Source of the DNA: Gramella sp. MT6 | Lineage (GTDB): Bacteria > Bacteroidota > Bacteroidia > Flavobacteriales > Flavobacteriaceae | Direction: 5' to 3' | Assembly (NCBI RefSeq): GCF_019357415.1 | Contig: NZ_CP048410.1 | Coordinates: 2,327,001-2,391,000, forward strand | Length of the DNA: 64,000 bases | In this document: piece by piece, positions 47,901 to 55,492 of the stretch | Numbering within the stretch: the stretch's first letter is position 1 | Layout of the letters: each line of letters opens with the position of its first letter | Translations under genes and position numbers: made by a program | The notes under the pieces: generated by a model | Seen by the model: only the letters and a program-made list of their open reading frames with translations | Told to the model about the DNA's origin: nothing | The model's database searches: none

Positions 47901-49174
47901 TGAATACTTTGCTGGAAAAAGATAAAACATATATACCAAGCCTCGAGGCTGTTAAACAGGCTGCTGAAAGAATTTCCAAAGTTGTTTTAAAAACTCCTTT
48001 AGCCGAATCCTTTACTTATAGCAAACGCTTTGAGGCCAATGTCATGCTGAAAAGAGAAGACCTGCAACAGGTTAGATCTTATAAAATTCGGGGTGCTTAT
48101 AACAAGATTTCCAGCTTACCGCAGGAGCAATTAGAAAAGGGAGTGATCTGTGCAAGTGCTGGAAATCACGCCCAGGGAGTTGCTTTTGCCTGCAACAAAT
48201 TAAAGGTTAAGGGAGTAATTTATATGCCCGGAACTACTCCGAAACAAAAGGTTGAGCAAACCCAGATGTTTGGAGGAGAATGGGTTGATGTGGTTCTTAA
48301 GGGAGATACTTATGATGATTCTTTTAAAAGTGCCATGAAACATATGGAAGAGCAGGGCCTTGTATTCATTCATCCATTCGATGATGAAAAAGTAATAGAA
48401 GGCCAGGCGACCATAGCTTTGGAAATTCTTGAACAGGCTGATGAGCCTATAGATTATATTTTCGCCCCTCTTGGAGGTGGCGGATTACTAGCCGGAGTCT
48501 CTTCTATGTTCAAGGAACTATCGCCTAACACCAAGATCATTGGTATAGAGCCACAAGGTGCGCCCTCAATGAAAACCTCATTACGAGAAGGTAAAGTAGT
48601 GGAATTAAAGAATATTGAGCGTTTTGTGGATGGAGCTTCTGTTCAGAAGGTAGGTGCCAGGAATTTTGCCATTTGTAAAGAAAACCTGGACGAGATGATC
48701 ACGGTTCCGGAAGGGAAGATCTGTCAGACTATCCTTGACCTTTATAACCAGGATGCGATGGTAGTAGAGCCGGCGGGTGCAATGGCTATTTCGGCATTAG
48801 ACCTTTATTCCGAAAAAATTAAAGGGAAGAATGTGGTTTGTATCGTTAGCGGAAGTAATAACGATATTATCAGGATGGCTGAAATTAAGGAAAGAGCCTT
48901 GCTTTATTCAGGATTGAAGCATTATTTCGTTGTTGTCTTCCCTCAGAGAGCGGGTGCCCTAAAAGAATTTGTTGCCAAGGTGCTTGGACCTAACGATGAT
49001 ATTACCCATTTTGAATATTCCAAAAAACACAATAGGTCTAACGGTCCAGCGGTTGTTGGTATAGAATTAAAGGATCCTAATGACTTTAATCCATTAGTAG
49101 AGAGGATGAAAAAGAAGAATTTTTATGGGGAATATCTCAATGATAACCCAAATTTATTTCAATTTTTAATCTAG
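47900..49174 (+). CDS. ilvA: Threonine deaminase (biosynthetic)
   Basis: Converts threonine to 2-ketobutyrate for isoleucine synthesis. The 424-residue PLP enzyme has the Lys in RSYKIRGAYNK (Lys near 56), the phosphate loop PLGGGGLLAGV and the SGSNND motif. A single ACT-like C-terminal domain (HYFVVVFPQRAGALKEFV) makes it the shorter IlvA form with probable Ile feedback. Last gene of the ilv operon, directly before the arg leader. Confidence 0.95.
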   Translation: MNTLLEKDKTYIPSLEAVKQAAERISKVVLKTPLAESFTYSKRFEANVMLKREDLQQVRSYKIRGAYNKISSLPQEQLEKGVICASAGNHAQGVAFACNKLKVKGVIYMPGTTPKQKVEQTQMFGGEWVDVVLKGDTYDDSFKSAMKHMEEQGLVFIHPFDDEKVIEGQATIALEILEQADEPIDYIFAPLGGGGLLAGVSSMFKELSPNTKIIGIEPQGAPSMKTSLREGKVVELKNIERFVDGASVQKVGARNFAICKENLDEMITVPEGKICQTILDLYNQDAMVVEPAGAMAISALDLYSEKIKGKNVVCIVSGSNNDIIRMAEIKERALLYSGLKHYFVVVFPQRAGALKEFVAKVLGPNDDITHFEYSKKHNRSNGPAVVGIELKDPNDFNPLVERMKKKNFYGEYLNDNPNLFQFLI

Positions 49175-49181
49175 TAACAGC

Positions 49182-49209
49182 TTGTGAATTAATTTTTTGT
49201 ATACATTTG
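49182..49209 (+). promoter_or_regulatory. Promoter of the arg operon
   Basis: TTG (49182-49184) and TACATTTG (49202-49209) are spaced by 17 nt, an exact -7 match to TAnnTTTG. The leader ATG lies only 4 nt beyond, so the transcript would be nearly leaderless. Confidence 0.7.
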
Positions 49210-49213
49210 CACT

Positions 49214-49273
49214 ATGATTTCGATCAAACAAATAATATTACCCCGTTTTCATTTCAGGCCCCGCCGCTTCTAG
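49214..49273 (+). CDS. Arg-containing leader peptide of the arg operon
   Basis: A 19-residue ORF, MISIKQIILPRFHFRPRRF, with four Arg codons in its last nine positions. It begins 4 nt after the arg -7 box and overlaps the left arm of the terminator hairpin (49229-49240), as expected of an attenuation leader. Confidence 0.72.
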   Translation: MISIKQIILPRFHFRPRRF

Positions 49274-49319
49274 GCAGTGACCCATGAAACCCTTTTCCAT
49301 TAATATTATTTGATTTTTT
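49229..49319 (+). terminator. arg attenuator terminator
   Basis: CAAATAATATTA (49229-49240) and TAATATTATTTG (49301-49312) are perfect 12-bp inverted arms followed by A and six Ts. The loop contains the Arg codons and further pairing such as TTTCAT/ATGAAA. A ribosome held at the first Arg codon would cover the left arm. Confidence 0.68.
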
Positions 49320-49357
49320 CCATCTTGAATTACCTAAACAGCATAGAATACAAACTT

Positions 49358-49381
49358 TATATCAGCACTTTTACTGATATA
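49358..49381. repeat. Inverted repeat before the second Arg-rich ORF
   Basis: TATATCAG / CTGATATA, a perfect 8-bp inverted repeat with an 8-nt centre, ending 6 nt before the second leader ATG. It could be an operator (ArgR-like) or an RNA hairpin; no U-run follows. Confidence 0.45.
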
Positions 49382-49387
49382 TCTCCT

Positions 49388-49417
49388 ATGCGCCGACGTT
49401 TTCCCCGTCGCACGTAA
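49388..49417 (+). CDS. Second Arg-rich leader ORF (MRRRFPRRT)
   Basis: A 9-codon ORF with five Arg codons lies between the first attenuator and the GNAT gene. Alternative hairpins follow: CGACG/CGTCG, CGCAC/GTGCG with a GTAA loop, GGAAC/GTTCC and GGTTCCG/CGAAACC. Some share sequence and cannot form together. T-run at 49486-49491. A second attenuation or translational switch is plausible; Arg enrichment by chance in a GC-rich patch is possible too. Confidence 0.5.
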   Translation: MRRRFPRRT

Positions 49418-49510
49418 GTGCGTCTATATATCTATGGAACTTAGGTGAGTCCGGTTCCGCTCTCGAAACCCCCAGATCAAAACAATTTTTTCAACATAAA
49501 ACTTTAGCAG

Positions 49511-50152
49511 ATGAAAATTATCATTGCTAATAAATCTCATGCTTCTTACGCTGAGATCATTTGTAACACTATCGAAGAGTCGGCCAAGGTCCGTGGAACC
49601 GGTATTGCCCGTAGGACTCCTGAGTACATCATTAATAAGATGGAAAAAGGAAATGCCGTTATAGCTCTTGAAGGTGACCAATTTGCCGGTTTCTGCTATA
49701 TAGAAACCTGGAGTCACGATAAGTACGTCGCAAATTCCGGTCTTATTGTACATCCAGATTTCAGAAATCATGGGCTGGCCAAAGAGATCAAAAAAGTGAT
49801 CTTCAAACACTCCAGAACCAAATATCCCCAGGCGAAGATCTTTGGAATCACCACAGGTTTGGCGGTAATGAAGATCAATTACGAACTGGGATACCAACCG
49901 GTTACTTTTTCTGAATTAACCGATGATGAAACCTTCTGGAAAGGTTGCCAGGGTTGTAAGAATTATGATATTCTAACAAGGACCGAAAGAAAAATGTGTC
50001 TTTGTACAGGGATGTTATACGATCCGGAAAAGAAAAAGGAGAAAAAGAAAACCCCGGAGAGCATTAGCAAATTCAACGATAAAGCTTTTCAGAGATTAAA
50101 ACATATCAAACAAACTCTTTTCTATAAAAAGGAAAAGGCAGAGAAAGAGTAA
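49511..50152 (+). CDS. GNAT N-acetyltransferase, candidate N-acyl-glutamate synthase of the arg operon
   Basis: A 213-residue protein with a GNAT fold (~1-135) and acetyl-CoA loop HPDFRNHGLAKEI (81-93). A C-terminal extension holds CQGC (146-149) and CLC (163-165), which may bind a metal, then a very Lys-rich tail. No classical argA or argJ is present in this operon, yet all later steps are. As first gene behind the Arg leaders it is the best candidate for acylating glutamate. Substrate (acetyl- or succinyl-CoA) is inference. Confidence 0.75.
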   Translation: MKIIIANKSHASYAEIICNTIEESAKVRGTGIARRTPEYIINKMEKGNAVIALEGDQFAGFCYIETWSHDKYVANSGLIVHPDFRNHGLAKEIKKVIFKHSRTKYPQAKIFGITTGLAVMKINYELGYQPVTFSELTDDETFWKGCQGCKNYDILTRTERKMCLCTGMLYDPEKKKEKKKTPESISKFNDKAFQRLKHIKQTLFYKKEKAEKE

Positions 50153-50165
50153 TTATTAAAATATC

Positions 50166-50223
50166 CGTCAAGCTGAATTTATTTCAGCTTCTCATTAGAT
50201 CCTGAAACAAGTTCAGGATGACG
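50166..50223. repeat. Dispersed palindromic repeat, copy 1
   Basis: Outer arms CGTCA/TGACG enclose two hairpins, AAGCTGAA/TTCAGCTT and ATCCTGAA/TTCAGGAT, a cloverleaf-like 58-bp element between the GNAT gene and argG. Confidence 0.8.
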
Positions 50224-50242
50224 ATAGAATTTAAATCATCAA

Positions 50243-51430
50243 ATGAAAAAAGTAGTAATAGCATACAGCGGAGGATTGGATACCTCATATTGCGCGAAAT
50301 ATTTATCTGAAGAAGAAGGATTTGAAGTACATGCGGTGAGTGTGAATACCGGTGGTTTTTCAGAAGAAGAAATCAAGAAGATAGGCGAAAATGCAAAGAA
50401 GATCGGTGCCAGCAGTTATAAGAATATCGATGCCATTTCTTCCTTCTATCAAAAAGTAGTGAAGTATCTCATTTTTGGAAATGTTTTGAAAAATGATACT
50501 TATCCATTATCGGTAAGTGCAGAAAGGATCATCCAGGCGATCGAGATCGTGAACTATGCCAAGAAAGTAGGAGCAAAATATATCGCTCATGGAAGCACCG
50601 GAGCAGGAAATGATCAGGTGAGATTCGATATGATCTTCCAGATAATCGCGCCAGATATTCAGATCATCACTCCAATCAGGGACAAACAGCTTAGCAGACA
50701 GGAAGAGATCGAGTATCTTAAGAGTAAAGGCGTGGAGATGAACTGGGAGAAAGCCAAATATTCTGTGAATAAAGGACTCTGGGGAACCAGTGTTGGAGGA
50801 GCAGAAACACTGACTTCAGAAAAAGCCTTACCGGAAGAAGCTTATCCATCTCAGTTAAATGATAAAGAACCAAAACAGGTAAAACTTAGTTTTACTAAAG
50901 GAGAACTAACTGCCATTAATGGAAATGAAAACTCACCTGAAAAGAACATAGAAATTCTTGAAGAAATTGCCGCGAAATATGCTATTGGTAGGGATATACA
51001 CGTGGGAGATACGATCATTGGGATTAAGGGAAGAGTTGGTTTTGAGGCTGCTGCTGCTTTGATCACGATCAAAGCTCATCATTTGTTAGAAAAACATACC
51101 TTGAGCAAATGGCAGCTTCAACATAAGGATTACACCTCAAACTGGTATGGCATGCATCTGCATGAAGGATTATATCTGGACCCGGTAATGAGGGATTTTG
51201 AAGCACAGCTTGAAAGTTCTCAGGCTAAAGTGACCGGAGATGTGTTCGTCACTCTTCATCCTTACAGATTTACTTTGGATGGAATCAAATCTTCGAATGA
51301 CCTTATGAACAGCAGTTTCGGGAACTATGGTGAAGAGAATAAAGCCTGGACCGCAGATGATGCCAAAGGATTCATTAAGATCCTTTCTAACTCCGGGAAG
51401 ATCTATCAACATGTAAATCAGGATTCATGA
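50243..51430 (+). CDS. argG: Argininosuccinate synthase
   Basis: Joins citrulline and aspartate with ATP to argininosuccinate. The 395-residue protein opens with the ATP-pyrophosphatase motif AYSGGLDTSYC (8-18) and contains AHGSTGAGNDQVRF for the citrulline/aspartate site and the later SVGGAE segment. ATGA overlap with argC. In this pathway citrulline appears after deacylation by ArgE. Confidence 0.95.
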   Translation: MKKVVIAYSGGLDTSYCAKYLSEEEGFEVHAVSVNTGGFSEEEIKKIGENAKKIGASSYKNIDAISSFYQKVVKYLIFGNVLKNDTYPLSVSAERIIQAIEIVNYAKKVGAKYIAHGSTGAGNDQVRFDMIFQIIAPDIQIITPIRDKQLSRQEEIEYLKSKGVEMNWEKAKYSVNKGLWGTSVGGAETLTSEKALPEEAYPSQLNDKEPKQVKLSFTKGELTAINGNENSPEKNIEILEEIAAKYAIGRDIHVGDTIIGIKGRVGFEAAAALITIKAHHLLEKHTLSKWQLQHKDYTSNWYGMHLHEGLYLDPVMRDFEAQLESSQAKVTGDVFVTLHPYRFTLDGIKSSNDLMNSSFGNYGEENKAWTADDAKGFIKILSNSGKIYQHVNQDS

Positions 51431-52392
51431 TCGAGGCAGGAATTATAGGTGGCGCAGGATATACCGCAGGAGAATTGATCAGGATCTTACTTAATCATCC
51501 TCAGGTAAACCTGAACTTTATTTTCAGTACTTCCCAACCTGGGAAACCAATTCATAGCATCCACCAGGATCTTATTGGCGAAACTGAAATTCAATTTACC
51601 AATAAGATAAATACTGAAGTAGATGTAGTTTTTCTTTGTCTTGGCCATGGGAATTCTAAAAAGTTTCTTGCTGAAAATCAATTTTCAGAAAAGACAAAGA
51701 TCGTTGATCTGAGCACCGATTTCAGACAGAAATCTGATGATCACTCATTTGTTTATGGCCTTCCGGAATTGAACAAAGATGAGATTAAGTCGGCTGAATT
51801 TATAGCAAATCCTGGATGTTTTGCAACAGCGATCACTCTGGCAATTCTTCCTCTGGCAAAAAATGGACATTTAAAGGATGATATTCATGTGAATGCAGTT
51901 ACTGGAGCAACCGGAGCGGGAACTTCGCTTTCAGAAACTACTCACTTTACCTGGAGGGATAATAATTTTTCAGCTTATAAATCATTTGAGCACCAACATC
52001 TGAATGAGATCGGTCAGAGCTTAAAGCAGCTGCAGTCAGATCATAAAGCAGAAGTGAACTTTATTCCTAACAGGGGAAATTTTTCCAGAGGAATTCACGC
52101 AACTGCATATACCAAGTTTTCAGGAAGCCTGGCAGAAGCAAAAAAGATTTATGAAGATTTTTATGCCGGCGCAGCCTTCACTTTTGTAACCGATGAGGAT
52201 CTGCATTTGAAACAGATTGTCAATACAAATAAATGCCTGTTAAGATTACAGAAGTTTGGTGATAAATTGCTAGTGACCAGTATAATCGATAATTTGTTGA
52301 AAGGAGCTTCCGGTCAGGCGGTGCAGAATATGAATTTGATGTTCGGCCTGGATGAAAAAATGGGCTTGAATTTAAAAGCGAGTTATTTTTAA
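51427..52392 (+). CDS. argC: N-acyl-gamma-glutamyl-phosphate reductase
   Basis: Reduces N-acetyl(or succinyl)-glutamyl phosphate to the semialdehyde with NADPH. The 321-residue protein has the Rossmann start IIGGAGYTAGELIRILL (7-23) and the catalytic cysteine in ANPGCFATAI. Overlaps argG by 4 nt. A palindromic repeat begins 4 nt after its stop. Confidence 0.94.
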   Translation: MIEAGIIGGAGYTAGELIRILLNHPQVNLNFIFSTSQPGKPIHSIHQDLIGETEIQFTNKINTEVDVVFLCLGHGNSKKFLAENQFSEKTKIVDLSTDFRQKSDDHSFVYGLPELNKDEIKSAEFIANPGCFATAITLAILPLAKNGHLKDDIHVNAVTGATGAGTSLSETTHFTWRDNNFSAYKSFEHQHLNEIGQSLKQLQSDHKAEVNFIPNRGNFSRGIHATAYTKFSGSLAEAKKIYEDFYAGAAFTFVTDEDLHLKQIVNTNKCLLRLQKFGDKLLVTSIIDNLLKGASGQAVQNMNLMFGLDEKMGLNLKASYF

Positions 52393-52396
52393 TAGG

Positions 52397-52453
52397 CGTC
52401 ATCCTGAACTCGTTTCAGGATCTTAGAGAAGCTGAAATGTGTTCAGCTTGACG
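52397..52453. repeat. Dispersed palindromic repeat, copy 2 (inverted)
   Basis: Same element as at 50166-50223 in reverse orientation: the ATCCTGAA hairpin comes first and AAGCTGAA second, between CGTCA and TGACG arms, in the argC-proC gap. Confidence 0.8.
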
Positions 52454-52472
52454 ATTTAAAAAGAATATTGAT

Positions 52473-53267
52473 ATGAAAATAGGAATTATTGGTGCAGGAA
52501 ATCTGGGAGTGTCCATTGCAAAAGGACTCATTTTCAGTAATGCCTTTACCACGCTTTATCTGAGCAAACGTAAAATTGATGACATTCAGGAGTTTTCTGA
52601 ATATTCAAAAGTTACGGTTACTTCAGACAATCTTGAATTAGTGCGGAATTCAGATATCCTGATCTTCGCCGTTCAGCCTACTCAATTGGAAAAGATCCTA
52701 TACGAGATCAAAGACGAACTAACCGATAAACATGTTTTGATCTCTACCGTCACCGGGTTTAAAATTCCGCGAATGGAAAGCATTATTGGGGAAGAGCATT
52801 TTATCATTAGATCGATGCCTAATACCGCGATCGCTGTTGGTAAGTCGATGACCTGTCTTTGCAGTAATGAAAAAGGACAGAAAAGGATCGCCATTGCCGA
52901 AGCTATTTTCAACAGGCTTGGTAGCAGTATCATTATTCCTGAAAATAAAATGCAGGCTGCCACGGTGATCTGTGCCAGTGGAGTCGCCTTCTGGATGCGT
53001 TTGATACGCGCAACCACTCAGGGAGCAGTACAACTCGGTTTCGATGCGAAAGACGCTCAGGAGCTTTCTATGCAAACCTGTTTGGGTGCTGCGAGTCTGT
53101 TGATCGAATCCGGGAAGCATCCTGAAGAGGAGATCGATAAAGTGACTACGCCTAGAGGCTGCACTATTGAAGGTCTTAATGAAATGGAACACAACGGACT
53201 TAGTTCCTCGTTGATCAAAGGAATCCAGGCCTCATTCAAAAAAATTAATAATATTTCAGATCAGTAA
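52473..53267 (+). CDS. proC: Pyrroline-5-carboxylate reductase family protein
   Basis: Reduces pyrroline-5-carboxylate to proline with NAD(P)H. The 264-residue protein starts with the dinucleotide motif IGIIGAGNLGVSIAKGL (3-19) and ends with the family dimerisation region TTPRGCTIEGL. ProC inside an arg operon is a recurring Bacteroidota arrangement. It may link the glutamate semialdehyde/ornithine level to proline, or act on a semialdehyde of this pathway; only the former is established chemistry. Confidence 0.9.
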   Translation: MKIGIIGAGNLGVSIAKGLIFSNAFTTLYLSKRKIDDIQEFSEYSKVTVTSDNLELVRNSDILIFAVQPTQLEKILYEIKDELTDKHVLISTVTGFKIPRMESIIGEEHFIIRSMPNTAIAVGKSMTCLCSNEKGQKRIAIAEAIFNRLGSSIIIPENKMQAATVICASGVAFWMRLIRATTQGAVQLGFDAKDAQELSMQTCLGAASLLIESGKHPEEEIDKVTTPRGCTIEGLNEMEHNGLSSSLIKGIQASFKKINNISDQ

Positions 53268-53269
53268 TT

Positions 53270-54427
53270 ATGCAATTATTTGATGTTTACCCACTTTATG
53301 ATATCACGCCGGTAAAAGGTGAAGGCTGCTACGTTTTTGACGAATCCGGGAAAAAATACCTGGATCTGTATGGAGGGCATGCAGTGATCTCTGTTGGGCA
53401 TGCACATCCAGAATATGTGAAATCTATTCAGCAACAGGCTGCAAAATTGGGTTTCTATTCGAATTCGATCAAAAATCCATTACAACAGGAACTTGCTGTT
53501 AAACTGGAAAAAGTTTCAGGAGTTAAGGATTACAGTCTCTTTTTGTGCAGTTCAGGAGCTGAAGCTAATGAGAACGCACTAAAAGTTGCCTCTTTTCAAA
53601 CCGGGAAGGACAGGATCATCTATTTTGAAAATGCTTTTCACGGAAGGACCTCAGGGGTAGTTGCCATTACCGATAATGAATCTATTAAAGCGCCTTTCAA
53701 TCTTGGCCATAAAGCGACAAAGCTGGCTTTTAATGATACTGACTCTTTAAAAAGGGAGATCGAAAAAGGTGATGTGGCCGCGGTTATTTTTGAAGTGATT
53801 CAGGGAGTTGGAGGATTGGACGAAGCTGAATCTGATTTCTATAGATCGGCGGCTGAATTATGTAAAGAAAATCAGGTCATGCTCATTGCAGATGAGGTGC
53901 AATCTGGTTATGGTAGAACGGGTGATTTTTTCGCATTTCAGAAACATGGTATCAGACCGGATATTATCACTATGGCAAAAGGAATGGGGAACGGATTTCC
54001 GATTGGTGGTATCCTGACCGATAATAATATTCAGCCGAAATATGGAATGCTGGGAACCACATTTGGCGGAAATCATCTTGCCTGTGCCGCGGGAATTTCT
54101 GTATTAGATATCATTAAGGAGGAGAATTTGATGCAAAATGCGGCTGGGGTTTCTGAATTCGTAAAGTCAGAAGCGGCTAAAATTCCTGAAATCAAAAAAA
54201 TAAAAGGAAGAGGTTTGATGATTGGATTGGAATTCGATTTTGAGATAGCTGCTCTCAGGAAAGAACTTTTATTTGAACATGAGATCTTTACCGGTGCATC
54301 ATCCAACAAGAAGTTGTTGCGTATTCTGCCGCCATTGAATATTAAAAAAGAACATTTTAAAGGTTTTTTCAGTGCCCTAAAATTAGCCTTGAAAAACCAG
54401 GAACATAAAACAATGAAGTCATCCTGA
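53270..54427 (+). CDS. argD: N-acylornithine aminotransferase
   Basis: PLP aminotransferase that forms N-acetyl- or N-succinyl-ornithine from the semialdehyde and glutamate. The 385-residue class III enzyme has GGHAVISVGHAHPEY, the cofactor segment CSSGAEANENALK, DEVQSGYGRTG and the Schiff-base Lys in MAKGMGNGFPIGG. Starts 2 nt after proC. Its last codons (TCATCCTGA) belong to a dispersed repeat, so the repeat has supplied the C-terminus and stop. Confidence 0.93.
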   Translation: MQLFDVYPLYDITPVKGEGCYVFDESGKKYLDLYGGHAVISVGHAHPEYVKSIQQQAAKLGFYSNSIKNPLQQELAVKLEKVSGVKDYSLFLCSSGAEANENALKVASFQTGKDRIIYFENAFHGRTSGVVAITDNESIKAPFNLGHKATKLAFNDTDSLKREIEKGDVAAVIFEVIQGVGGLDEAESDFYRSAAELCKENQVMLIADEVQSGYGRTGDFFAFQKHGIRPDIITMAKGMGNGFPIGGILTDNNIQPKYGMLGTTFGGNHLACAAGISVLDIIKEENLMQNAAGVSEFVKSEAAKIPEIKKIKGRGLMIGLEFDFEIAALRKELLFEHEIFTGASSNKKLLRILPPLNIKKEHFKGFFSALKLALKNQEHKTMKSS

Positions 54428-54445
54428 AGCAATTTCAGCCTGACG
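54418..54445. repeat. Dispersed palindromic repeat, copy 3 (shortened)
   Basis: A 28-bp remnant of the element: CGTCA-type arms with one hairpin (ATCCTGAA...TTCAGCC) kept. It overlaps the argD stop codon. Confidence 0.65.
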
Positions 54446-54465
54446 AATATTAGAATTACCAATAA

Positions 54466-55413
54466 ATGAAAAACTACATCAAACTATCAGACATAGAGGA
54501 TCTCGAATCCATGATCAGAGAAGCCAGAAGCCTGAAAGCTCATAATCCCGATTCCAAAGTTGGAACTGGAAAAACCCTGGGAATGCTTTTTTTCAATAAC
54601 AGTCTGCGTACTCGTTTAAGTACGGAAAAAGCTGCGAAACTGTTGGGAATGGAAGTGATGGTAATGAATGCTGATAAAGATGGCTGGGCGCTGGAATTTG
54701 AGGATGGTGCGGTCATGAATTCAGATAAAGCAGAGCATATTAAAGAAGCCGCTGCCGTACTTTCTCAATATTGCGATATTATAGCGGTAAGAGCTTTTCC
54801 CGGACTAAAGGATAAGGAAAAAGATGAATCTGAACATGTGCTGAATAGTTTTAAAAAATATGCTTCTGTTCCAATTGTAAATCTGGAGAGTGCAACGGGT
54901 CACCCATTACAAGCTTTGACGGACGCAATCACCATTCAGGAATTTAATAAAGCGGAAAGGCCAAAAGTTGTTTTAAGCTGGGCGCCGCATCCAAAAGCTC
55001 TGCCTCAGTCAGTTCCAAATTCGTTCGCCGAAATTATGCAGCGCCTGGATGTTGAGTTTGTGATCACCAATCCTGAAGGATATGATCTTGCTCCGCATGT
55101 TAGGAATAATGTGAAAGTAGAGCATGACCAGGAAAAGGCGTTTCAGGATGCCGATTTTGTCTATGTGAAGAACTGGAGCAGTTATGAGAATTATGGTGAG
55201 GTACTGAAAGTGGAAAAGAACTGGACAGTTGATCAGTCTAAATTGAAAACCACCAATAATGCGAAGGTAATGCACTGCCTCCCGGTGAGAAGAAATGTAG
55301 TCATTGCTGATGATGTTCTGGATAGCGAAAACTCTATAGTGATACACCAGGCTAATAACAGGACCTTCGCTGCGCAGACGGTATTGAAGAGGATTTTAGA
55401 ATGTTCAAAATAA
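54466..55413 (+). CDS. argF': N-acylornithine carbamoyltransferase (ArgF')
   Basis: Carbamoylates N-acylated ornithine rather than ornithine itself. The 315-residue protein has the carbamoyl-phosphate loop SLRTR (46-50), HPLQAL and the C-terminal HCLPVRRN. It closely follows the Bacteroides succinylornithine enzyme from memory (SSLRTRLST, WAPHPRPLPQAVPNSFAEWM, ADFIYAKNW). At the position known to set acyl specificity (Pro90 in the Bacteroides succinyl enzyme, Glu92 in the Xanthomonas acetyl enzyme) this protein has Ala89 in SDKAEHI, so succinyl versus acetyl cannot be decided. Confidence 0.92.
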   Translation: MKNYIKLSDIEDLESMIREARSLKAHNPDSKVGTGKTLGMLFFNNSLRTRLSTEKAAKLLGMEVMVMNADKDGWALEFEDGAVMNSDKAEHIKEAAAVLSQYCDIIAVRAFPGLKDKEKDESEHVLNSFKKYASVPIVNLESATGHPLQALTDAITIQEFNKAERPKVVLSWAPHPKALPQSVPNSFAEIMQRLDVEFVITNPEGYDLAPHVRNNVKVEHDQEKAFQDADFVYVKNWSSYENYGEVLKVEKNWTVDQSKLKTTNNAKVMHCLPVRRNVVIADDVLDSENSIVIHQANNRTFAAQTVLKRILECSK

Positions 55414-55416
55414 GAT

Positions 55417-55473
55417 CGTCAAGCTGAACTTGTTTCAGCTTCTCAATAGATCCTGAAACAAGTTCAGGATGAT
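55417..55473. repeat. Dispersed palindromic repeat, copy 4
   Basis: Full-length element in the same orientation as copy 1 (AAGCTGAA then ATCCTGAA hairpins), starting 4 nt after the argF' stop. Confidence 0.8.
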
Positions 55474-55492
55474 GTAAAGCTATAAAGTCAAT

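Noticed and set aside
49424..49897. 157-codon minus-strand frame opposite the arg leader and GNAT gene
   Set aside because: It overlaps the conserved GNAT coding sequence, and its product has no family features.
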